A DNA stretch of 64,000 bases from Porogramme epimiltina (lineage: Eukaryota; Basidiomycota; Agaricomycetes; Polyporales; Polyporaceae), in assembly GCA_900155495.1 (NCBI GenBank), contig FTLJ01000466.1, positions 1-64,000 of the forward strand, given 5' to 3'. Shown here one piece after another: positions 54,850 to 64,000 of this stretch (position 1 is the first letter of the stretch; each line of letters opens with the position of its first letter). The notes beneath the pieces were generated by a model that saw only the letters and a list, made by a program, of their open reading frames with translations, ran no database searches and had not been told where the DNA came from. The position numbers and the translations under genes are program-made.

Positions 54850-56900
54850 TCCCGCTGAGATCAGGTCCAAGCCACCACCCTGGCCCTACCGCTGCCTGAA
54901 CAACGGCACCTCCTCGGGACTATCACAAGCGCAAACACAAGCGGCCAACAGTCAGCTTCCCTTTACATTACAGGCCAGGCGCGTCGTGGGACTCACTAGA
55001 TCGTCAAGCTATGCTGGCTCTTCAGCGACCGCACATTGCGCCCTCGAACGACTCGCACAGAGCCGCAGCTCATCGCGCCCCTTGACAAGGTCTGAGCTAG
55101 CGCGACACGAGGGGCCCGACGCCCTCGATTTCCGCGAAAACGCGCCAGGGGCACTCGCACTCGCCGCTCGAAGGCGGCAGGAGCGCGTTGCGCGGGTGGT
55201 TGCTGAGGACTCCCGCTGGTTTGAATACAGCTGGGTTATACAGGTAGCGTGCTACGGAAGGAGCGCGTGCAGTGAGCGGGAGGCGGATAGGGCGGAGGGC
55301 TGAGAGCGTACGATTGGTTTGTCGCAAAGGCACGTAGAATGTGATGCCGGCGCCGCGCGGGACGGGGATCGCCGCCTTTTCGTTGGCGGTCTTCATGAGC
55401 ATGAAGACCGTGATATCCGTGCTCCCTTTGGGGATGTTCACTGTGGGCGAGAGCCATTGTGGCGTCTCGTCAAGGACGTTGAGGGGAGGCGTGCCGTTAG
55501 CAGCGACAGCGGGAAAGACCCTCTGACACAAGTCCGCGCGCGAAGGAGTAGGAGGGCGAGCTGCCATCGTAAGTCTGGCGTGGTATTAGCCGCGCGCTAC
55601 AACGCAAAGGTAGTGGAAACACGAACCGGCGCTAGGCATGTGGGAGGACGGAGCTGATGTCGAGTTGTAGAGCTTCTCGTGCTCCTCGGGATGCAGCACA
55701 ATACAACTTGAAGGAGGATGAACGCATGCATGAGGGTGCGGGGGGCGGTCTGGCGGGGGCAAGTCAGGTAGGGGTAAGTGAGCACGCGGAGCAGCGGGGG
55801 CGGACGAACCTTGTATCCTGGAACTAAGAAGAGGTGCATATTCCTAGCACAGGCGCACCAGGTTGAACTGGATATGAACATCGGAGGACCGGAACACATA
55901 CCAATCGGCTTGCCGTCCACCAGCTCCGGATCTCTATAGGCTTAGTCCCCATCCGCGTCCATCCGCGTCCAACAGGTTGCTAGACGAGTTATAGCGTAGC
56001 TCCTCCGTTTTGGCCGTGCGCCACGCCCCCAACATCGTCCAGGCGAGGTCTTTCTGTGAGGTTCATGGTCAGTACTCTATATATGCAGGCGGGGATGTGT
56101 GAGCTTACATCGAGCTCATCGAAAGAACGCATAAACTAGCGTAGCGTCCAGCTTGGAGATACCGTATAGTAGGAAGAGCCGGTGCGAGACTTTGTGCCTT
56201 GTGTCCTGCAAGTAGTGGCCTCGTCAGTCACGCGAAGGACGAAAAAGCTAAGCGAAGATGACCTTAGCTGCCATAGAGTGGTCGGGAGGGACCGAGTCCT
56301 TGTGCTAGAGCCCTGCAGCCCGAAGCCCGCGACACCGATGACGAGTGTGATCTGGGATGGGCACGGACAACGTTTAGCTGCTTTTCGTCAAGTGGAGTAG
56401 AAGGACGGAAACGCCCACCTGGGAGGTTATGTCCATTGTCTTTCCCAACTTATCACATCCTTGTCTTCCACACATTCCGGAAGAGGTCCTCCGGGACGGG
56501 CAGCGTCGCATGCTACACAAGGCTAATGTTGAAGTCTGTGCCTACACCCATGACACCACGCGCATAGCTCACCAGCAAAGACTAGGAAACTTACCTCGGA
56601 AAGTGCTAGACGGGCGACTTTGGGCTGCTGACGCTTCTGTATCTGTTTGCCACACTCATAGTACCATGGTCGTGCACCACTCAGGGTACGTCTGGCTATG
56701 ACAGCGTTTACCACTAGTCGGGACTCGGAAGTCGGAACAGCCGGTTCCCTCCCTACCGAACGATCTCGTGACTGTGGGAAAATATTGTGGCAATCACCGA
56801 AGCTTCTGTCTTCGAATGTGGCGCGGTCTCTCAAATGACCTGACACTCTCCAAGGGGCAACCTTGAAATGCACTTGCAAGTAGCATCATGCATCGCTGGC
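54850..56900 (-). pseudogene. Cytochrome P450 relic B, retaining the C-terminal half
   Basis: Ordered P450 pieces: VARLALSEVSFLVFAGE (about 56750), a damaged NVW box (about 56490), ITLVIGVAGFG (about 56340), DGKPIGM and MHLFLVPGYKV (about 55910-55830), APRTLMHAFILL (about 55740). Then, absent from relic A, the C-terminal half at 55567-55097: LNVLDETPQWLSPTVNIPKG, AIPVPRGAGITFYVPL, YNPAVFKPAGVLSNHPRNALLP and SGECECPWRVFAEIEG. The last is a damaged heme loop: a Cys remains, but the FxxGxRxCxG consensus is lost. Stops and shifts interrupt it throughout. It is the second copy of the P450 represented by relic A, in the same orientation and next to the F-box relic. Confidence 0.75.
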
Positions 56901-58430
56901 CTCACTGACTCGGCGAACTTTACCCGCTACTCCTCACGCCCGCCGTGACCCATGTCCGCGCACCCCCCAGCCAGAGCTTCCCTTCTTCCCCGCTCCCGAA
57001 GTTCCACCTGCACGGACGTGGCATGGCCGAGGGGCACTGTATCTCCGGCACGTACGCGACCGTGAGTCCGGGAGATGCACAAGCACCGCATTCGCACTGG
57101 AAATGAACTACGCTATGGGGCCGATCATGTCCGTGATATTAAATGCGAGCGCTTTGAGCATGGCAAACGCGGACGAGAGAACGTCCGTCGTCGGTGGACG
57201 TGGACGCGCGCGCATCATGTGCAGGGTGTATGGGCTTGGTGCGGGGAAGTTCGATGGTGTGAGGGGGCAGACGAAGACGCGTTCTTACGGGATCCGTTCC
57301 GGAGTAGTGCGTCAAGGAGCACTGAGTGAAGGCATGTGATGGATGGGACGAAGCATCGGCACATGCTCTCCTGTAACTCTTCCGTCCGTGCAAAGTCGGG
57401 GGAAGTAGCAAGCAACCGAGCCCCTTCCCCGCCTAAGTCTAACCGTACGTACGTGAATGTGCTCAAGCATACCTGGAGGCTACACACCAAGTCGTCGAGG
57501 AGCGCCTCAGCACAGCTGCCGATCGATCAAGCTTCAAGGCCCACTGGCGTTGAAGGATACTAGCGGGATCCGAAATGAACGGTGCCCCTTCTGAATACGA
57601 AAGCGGAAACATGGTGAGGGTGTCGCTATGTAACATGTCACGTCGCAGTCGTTTAGTACAAGCGGGAGGATCGCGGTTGCTTTGTAGAACTTATCACGGC
57701 TTTGTGTTAATGCGCAGATGCTTGTACAGAGACACGAGGAGGGGTAAGTGGGGCAAGGGGTCCGGGAAGATACGGTCAGTGTGGGGTCCCCTGTATCGTC
57801 ACACAAAGACTACGTGTTGGTGTGTAGTCCCTGGGCCACTTCTAACAAACCTCAACGGCGGGTGTAATGAAACGTTTTATTTGACGGTGGTCACCACAGA
57901 CGTACACACGTTCTCCTTATCCTATCGTACTATCTTTAAAACTTCGCGGATACAACTAGAACGCTAGGCCCATAACACCGTCTTGAGGGGCCATGTGCGG
58001 GGTGGACTAGTAGACGGGGCGCACAATGACTCACTAGCGGAATTGAAAGAGGTGCTAGCCGTAGACGACGCCTTTTCATTGTGGATGAATATCCATGTCG
58101 AAGTCCTGCCACTAGGCTATCTGGACCTTTCCACAAGCGGCTTGCGACGGAGGCTCAAAAATTGAACATACCCGACCATGGCATCTCAAGCCAGCCTGTT
58201 TTCCCTAGAAATCCTCCGCCTATCACCCGTCCGAAGGCTACAGGTATGTAGCTGGCATCTTCTCATGTACGGTTGCAATGAGATGATTTGACGAAGAAAG
58301 TTTATGACGATAGTGGCAATAGACAGCGTCGATGCACATGGAAGAGAACAAGAGAGTGTCGGATAAGCGCGCCAAACGGACTCCTTGAGTCATGGCGGCC
58401 TCCATACAATTGTTGACTTGCTAGTACTCG
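56901..58430. other. Intergenic; one unexplained open exon-like stretch
   Basis: On the minus strand at about 57266-57103 a clean open stretch reads ...PYTLHMMRARP...DVLSSAFAMLKALAFNITDMIG before a stop. It looks like a coding exon but could not be tied to a gene or family. The rest shows nothing. Confidence 0.35.
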
Positions 58431-59596
58431 CCGCCCTTTAGGGTTCTGGGAAAAAGTCCTCGGCGTGTAAGTTACAAGTGTAAGTTACATGAGGCCCCTC
58501 AGGCCCTTCTTTACACGGTAAATAACATGTAAGTATGTAAATAAGTGTAAAAAAGCGCCCGGGGAGCGGAAATAAGGCCTGAATAAGGCCTAGCAGCCTC
58601 TTCTGGTGCAGCAGGGATAATTCAAAGGAATTTTCACTCACATACGACCCTTGATGCACCCGTCAAGAGCCAGAGTCTGTCGAAATGCAGTGGAAGGGGC
58701 AATAGGCGCCGCCATGTAAATTGTGGCGCTAAAGCTTGGCTTGCGCGATAGGGTGATGTGAGAAACCCATTGAGGTGGGAACTGACATTTATAAATTGCT
58801 GGGGGGGTAGTCTACGTAGGTATATGACAGGTGAAGTTATTAACACAGGGACGAATGCTTCAAGATCTTCCGATATGTGTCTATCTGTCAATAGCCCCCT
58901 ATGGCAATTGCCAACTTGAATGCCACAGGCGCATGCATGCCCTCCACCCCGTTATTCTCAGCGCCGCCGCTGAGACACGCGGTGCCTCGACGACCACTCG
59001 TACGTCTATGCTCCCTTCGGTACTGGATCCCCACGGGGTGATCTCGAACACGATGCGCTCACATCAGCACCTGCTGTTCACCCTCGACAGCAGGGTGGCC
59101 GCGCGCGTGGGTCCCAACCGGTCGTCGACGCAAACGGCAGCGACTGGTGCACTGGCACTCTGGGGCGCGTGGAGCCCGTTTTATCCTCCGGTCTCGACGC
59201 GCCTGAACGCGTGTGTCGCGGAAGCCTCTTCGTCGCGGGCGAGTGTCGTGCAACGCGAGTCGAAGCCCCGCGCGCGCATGCGCTTAGCAAGCCTCCACCT
59301 CGCGCGCCACCTTACCCTCGCTCGCCGCCCGGCCCGTGCCTCTCGAATGCGCCCTCGAGCCCCATGGAGCCCGCGTTCACTGCCTCTAAGGTCTGAATGA
59401 GGAATGCGCCAGGCTCATGCACCCTCCCCATGCAGGTCAGCCTCCAAGCAGGACTTGACTTTCTTACACTTACTTACACTCCCATTTCCGACCCTCCGGG
59501 GCCCGATGTAAGTAACATGTTAATAACATGTTATTAACATGAACTTTCTTACATTGTAACTAAATAAGGGGTTTTTCACGGAACCCTACCGCCCTT
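58431..59596. mobile_element. Non-autonomous TIR DNA transposon with 8-bp target duplication (hAT- or KDZ-like)
   Basis: The element spans 58439-59588 (1150 bp). The left end TAGGGTTCTGGGAAAAAGTCC and the right end, read on the minus strand, TAGGGTTCCGTGAAAAACCCC are inverted repeats matching at 17 of 21 positions. The element is flanked by a perfect direct repeat CCGCCCTT at 58431-58438 and 59589-59596, a target-site duplication. Eight-bp duplications with Y-A-G-G-G ends are characteristic of hAT and of the KDZ group in basidiomycetes. Both subterminal regions (58465-58540 and 59460-59560) are dense in TTACA/TGTAA motifs in inverted arrangement, likely transposase-binding sites. The GC-rich centre has a 189-codon open frame (58831-59400, plus) without transposase motifs; it may be captured host sequence. 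No transposase is encoded, so movement would need a partner elsewhere. Confidence 0.85.
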
Positions 59597-61130
59597 CTCC
59601 GCTTTTGCCAAGCGACCAGTAAAGATAACACTGTCTCAAAGGGTGAGCACTTTTTATCATGGCAGGGAAAGATTTGGCTGCCATATATAATACGGCCGTA
59701 CTGTGGCCCATGTCTCGTCTCAGAAGGACGACGCAGATGTTGGCCACGGATTCGACATTTGGGGATATTCTGCGCTCCCAGTGTTATCGTTCATGTCGCT
59801 CGAAGGGTACTTACCGTTCCCTATATCGGTAAGGGCTGTATGGCAGTAAGGGTGAGCTGCGGAGTCACACCCGAATCCGATCGGGACCCGCGCGCACCCT
59901 GGCCACGTCCTAGCGAGCCGCATGCCACTAGTATGAACATGCACCCTCTTGTCCACGCTGCTTCCCACATACCCGCTGTCGCGGGAACCGCCGTATTTAC
60001 AGCACGAACGTCGACCATATGAACCTCCATTCTGCGACCCCCGATACGAGTTAGGCTCTCTTCAATGGAACATAGATGCATCATGATGTCCGTGCTGCAC
60101 GTAGGCGTCCTCACCGGTTCACGCGGGCCGCTCTAAAGTTAGGGAAAGACCCTGTGCGTACATGCATTGTACGCAGGGCTGAGAAGAAGCGATGAACCCA
60201 CCGGAGCGAGAACGCGCATTGACGGTAGATTACTTTCGGTTGGCTAGACCGGCGCCAGGCCCTTTGCTTTTCATATGACCGGTTCTCAGTGGTAGACGTG
60301 TGCTACTTGCAGAAAAATCCCAGGACCTAGCCTCATGTATACTGGTGGCACTAAGTCGCGTTCTCCAGAAAGGAAGATGCAACTCCTGCGTTGCTTCGGT
60401 ATGAAATTCTGACATGGAGTTCGGGGAGTTGCGGTGATAGGGGCCAATGTTTCAAGACTGCCGAAGTTGGGCCAGACTGCGCCCAGCGGGATTGGACTCA
60501 CTCTGATCTTCGTATGAGCTGAGTTTGCAGAACGCTTGGACTTCTGTTACATACGGAGAAGTGGTGGTCCATTTGAAACTCACACCGCTGCTATTACACA
60601 AAATCTACACGGAGCGAGTCTCGTGCTTTTAGCCCAAACTCAGATGTATGGGGGACTAATATATCTTCGTCGTTTGTGAATGTGACAGTAGATATCAAAC
60701 ACCGCATCTAGAACCTAAGATTATAGCTGTTGCTGACAGTGCGTTCTAGGCCCGAAGAGTACGGTGGCTACGGCCCGTGCACATCCCTGCCACAATGATC
60801 GTATGAACGTAATTAGCGCATCCACGAAGCACGGTGAGTTTACAATATTTGATACACATGCTCAATTTTCTTCGAGGAGAGTATGATAACCCTGGTATGG
60901 GATATACAGATGGTTCGTGGTTTAGATTGGGCATCGTTATGGCCCTAATAGTTCAACCAAAGGCGTACATATACACTCATCATGCACTCCTCACTCCCCG
61001 GCTCCTCACTCCGCTCCTCAGCATTGAAGCCTTCTCCTAGCTCGCTCGAAGTATATCGCGTAAGAGGTCCATGCTTTCACACGCTCTAAAGAGCTTGGTC
61101 GCTGAACGCCTCTCTCCCGCTTTCGTCTAG
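59597..61130. other. Intergenic
   Basis: No gene supported. The last ~100 bp upstream of 61131 are pyrimidine-rich and probably promoter. Confidence 0.45.
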
Positions 61131-62894
61131 ATGGAGATCATCCCTCGATTTCCCTTTGAGGATGACGACTCGTTCAGTCTTGATATCTCCGGGATTGCGG
61201 CCTTCTTTGGAGGGGACACAGCTATCAAGGCGCTGACAACTGTTCACTTCTACCCTTCAAGTTACATGAACCCCTTCGCTGCCTGGGTGTGCGCTTTCTA
61301 CAACCCCTACGGTTCTCAAGAGGTGGCTAGGAAATTTTGCGGCGCTGTCAAACTCTACCGAAGGAGAGATGGTAGAGATACCTCATACGATTGTCTGTCG
61401 AAGCTAGCCGGCTATTCAGAGTACGACGACGAAGACACTGCCTTCGAGGCTCAGCTAAACGGCAAGAGCGGACCCAAGTACTTGGCCCTTTACACTCTGG
61501 ACGACATCCCTGAAACAGGACATCTCGCGTATCTCTTCAACCAACACCTCATTAAGCTTGCTCTCAAGGACCGGAAGCCCGTTGAAGGCTCATCGGAAGA
61601 TGTGGCGAAATTTTTCAATAGGTCTCTCACAGTCGTTCGTCTACTCCCCAGAGGACTTAAGATTAATCAGCAGCAGAAAATTGCGATCGGAAAGCATGTC
61701 GAATGGCTTGGTCTACGCTTCATGGCATTCAGGTGTTTGGTGTCGACCATTGCCCTCGTGCTGACCGTTTTATACGACGATAAGACCTCTATAATCTTGA
61801 TCGGGTACGGGATGCTTTTCAGTGGTATCATAGGCCTCGCCTTCCACTTCTTATTTGAACTCACCATCCGGGTCCCAAATCCTGAAGTTCCGATTGCTCC
61901 CGAGTCTCCGAGGGGAGATGGCCTCTTCGTCAACCACGCAGGCGCCAAAGTAGTCATAAAGGGGGGTGTGGAGCAAGTTACCACGCTTGTCAGGGGCCGC
62001 TACTCCCTCCGAGCTAAGACTTCCAATTCGGAGCAAGGGGACACGAAGGATGGCCTCTTGTCTCTGTGCGCTTATGTCCTTTACATGACCGGGAGCTTGC
62101 AACTCTTCCTAATCTCAAAGTGTACGAAGTTCGGGCAATTTCTGTTCATCATATCGGTAGCAGTCGCATGGATAACCGACCTCTGTCTCTCGACGAGTGT
62201 GGATAACACGACTCAGAAAACGAAAATCCTCATCAAAGACGTCCTCAAATTTCCAGATGACCTAGCGTACCAGCGGTACGAGTTCAGGTCTCCTGAAGCG
62301 ATGGCCTTCTTCGGGCTCCTCGTCCTCGCCATCCCCGATCCGTCGACACCCGCTCACATTCTAGAGACGGAGGCTAGTACCGAGGAAGTGACTTCGGAGG
62401 CCTTGCAACGGATGCTCGATGAAATTTTGCCAACAGACACTCCTAAGATCCGGGATCAGAAGGCCACGATATTGAAGGAGATGTCTAGCTACTGCAATTT
62501 GACGGAGGATCAATGGGAACGTAAACTCAATCCCGTGCAAGATGAATCCACGAAAGCGAGAGACAAGGAGGGGGGATCCGTGCAAGAGATACGCATGCAA
62601 GGCGCCCGCAACCTTGAGAGTGAAGTATTCGCGGAGTATCGCCGTTATCGCAACGACGTGCGCGGCCTCGAGCTCCAAAAGTGAGAAATAGTCCTAGTTC
62701 CGTAGTAGGCATGACGCTGACGTGTTAACGTCGGTGCAAGGGAACTCACGAGGCAGAGAACAAGTTCGAAACCCTCTCTAAGCCCTGCTGCCAAAGACCC
62801 TGAGGCAGGTGCTGCGGAAGGTGGAGAAGGGTTGAATGCGACCGTCTCTCGGATGCGTACGGCCCTTTGCCGTTGGTTCGGGGTAGAGGTATAG
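61131..62894 (+). CDS. Multi-pass membrane protein of unknown function (563 aa, or 517 aa if the intron is retained)
   Basis: Read as one exon it ends at a TGA at 62682-62684 after 517 aa. That stop overlaps a canonical donor (AA|gtgaga). A downstream acceptor (cacgag at 62752) restores the frame into a 142-nt second exon (62753-62894), giving 563 aa. The N-terminal ~200 residues are soluble (HFYPSSYMNPFAAWVCAFYNPYG, FFNRSLTVVRLLP). Hydrophobic segments include FMAFRCLVSTIALVLTVLY, IILIGYGMLFSGIIGLAFHFLF, LCAYVLYMTGSLQLFLIS and FLFIISVAVAWITDL. The C-terminal part is charged and helical (EVTSEALQRMLDEIL, LKEMSSYCNLTEDQWE). I do not recognise the family. It looks like a lineage-restricted agaricomycete membrane protein; membrane topology is predicted from hydrophobicity only. 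Confidence 0.75.
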
Positions 62895-64000
62895 GTAGCC
62901 CTCGATCAAGGTGCGAGGTATTTCCGCTGATAGACTGGCTACATGCTAACAACGTGGCATTCTCAGGATGTAGTTGCTCGTAACGGATCTTGATATCTGT
63001 GCGTCTTTGGCATCACGGCCGCTGGGAGGACGTGTTGGAACAGATTTCCCTAACAATATTCGCTACGGGTCGTTCGGGTCGTATACGAGTCTGGCATGGG
63101 ATTCGCGGGCAGAGGTCGTATTTATGAGACTGCAGTGCCGTACAAAGTGTTCACTCATACTGGAGGCAAATGTTATTGGAGTCTAACGTCTGCCAGCGTC
63201 TGCCAGTGTGAGTGACGTACTATGAGGACGCGGTCGTTATGAGCTCACTAAAGTCGATGTACACTTGTGGCACGCGGATGAAAGCCCACTGCCCCGGTTT
63301 GAACCAGAAGTAGCACAAGACAAAGCGCGACACTACGGCTCATAGGGTGGTAATGGAGTGTAGTCGTGGCGGTGCGGCAGCTCTCCAGCCTCCGACGGTG
63401 CGGCTCCCAGGGCGCTTCGGTGCGTAGGGTTTACGCACGAGCGCGCGGGGGTGGCGAGGTAGTTGACATGGGTGTGGGTTTTGCATATGAGATCTGTTAA
63501 GGGAGGAGGATGTTCAAGGCCCCTTTATGATGATGCTCATACCTTAGGGTTGCTTACCGAAGACGGACCTAGGGGGTCAATGTAGGTCCGGTGCGGACAC
63601 AGAGGACTAGTAAAATGGGCCACAAAATCTCCTACGCGAATCTGGAAGGAAGGTCCGAGGAAGTAGGGCGGGGCATTTCCTGTTGTGAATGATGCACCTT
63701 GCCAACGAAGGTCGATTTCTGTGGAGATCTGTACAAGATGTATAGTGGTAATACTGACAACGGTATACTAGTAGCTAGACCGGACCGTTGAGCATGGGCT
63801 TGTGCTCGTTACTTGGAGTCCCTCCAAAGCGCCAAGAGCAAGTTGCGCACAATCTATGTGTAGTCAACAATGGACCAATTCCGGATCATTCAAATGTCAA
63901 GAAGCAACAGAGTGACGGACCCCATGAATAACGAGAGCCGAAGATTCCAAACACCAACAGCCTGGCGCCTCGTCACCATCCCTCCCACCGATCCCACCTC
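62895..64000. other. Gene-free right edge
   Basis: Short overlapping frames only. A small inverted repeat (TGCGTAGGGTTTACGCA) lies near 63420-63436. Nothing else recognised. Confidence 0.45.

Noticed and set aside
54806..55303. 165-codon plus-strand frame
   Set aside because: Antisense of the C-terminal half of P450 relic B.
58831..59400. 189-codon frame inside the transposon as a transposase
   Set aside because: No DDE/RNase H-like or zinc-finger motif; the residue pattern looks compositional.
1..64000. tRNA, rRNA and other RNA genes
   Set aside because: B-box-like GGTTCGA strings were looked at by eye (for example near 9604 and 62765) but no cloverleaf partner arms were found; a tRNA scan would be decisive.

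Overview
The window looks like nuclear DNA of a filamentous basidiomycete, most likely an agaricomycete of the Polyporales type. The evidence is the gene style: many short exons, spliceosomal introns mostly 50-65 bp with GTRNGT...YAG borders, GC-rich coding exons, and lineage-typical families (multi-exon WW-like membrane proteins, fungal F-box proteins, a NACHT-WD40 STAND receptor, cytochrome P450 relics). All gene models were assembled by eye from splice signals with reading-frame bookkeeping; none was checked with transcripts or a database.

Layout. 0.8-2.7 kb: WW-like membrane protein 1 (minus). 3.2-3.8 kb: a small acidic gene or relic. 6.0-8.3 kb: proteasome subunit RPN3 (minus), head to head with an NDUFAF2-like complex I assembly factor (8.6-9.4 kb, plus). 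9.8-12.9 kb: WW-like protein 2 (plus). 16.5-17.8 kb: F-box protein. 18.3-19.2 kb: decayed relic of a WW-like gene. 21.5-23.3 kb: metacaspase. 23.8-24.4 kb: small coiled-coil protein. 25.2-28.7 kb: three-LIM paxillin-like protein (minus). 29.3-31.2 kb: FEN1/XPG-type nuclease (minus), head to head with coatomer alpha (31.6-36.0 kb, plus). 36.8-39.7 kb: WW-like protein 3 (plus). 40.3-43.3 kb: F-box gene plus a decayed P450 (minus). 45.0-50.4 kb: NACHT-WD40 STAND receptor (minus). 54.3-56.9 kb: a second, decayed copy of the F-box/P450 pair. 58.4-59.6 kb: a non-autonomous DNA transposon with terminal inverted repeats and a perfect 8-bp target duplication. 61.1-62.9 kb: a membrane protein of unknown function. 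The rest is gene-poor.

How the parts relate. The housekeeping genes (RPN3, NDUFAF2-like, metacaspase, paxillin-like, coatomer alpha) occupy 6-9 kb and 21-36 kb. The flanks are accessory: a family of WW-like membrane proteins with three intact members and one relic, F-box genes, a STAND receptor, P450 relics and transposon traces. Nothing points to one shared pathway. The most unusual items are the WW-like family with shared exon phases, the reciprocally decayed F-box/P450 duplication, the TIR transposon, the 594-bp last intron of RPN3 with a possible alternative end, and an alanine-rich hydrophobic insert inside the FEN1-type nuclease.
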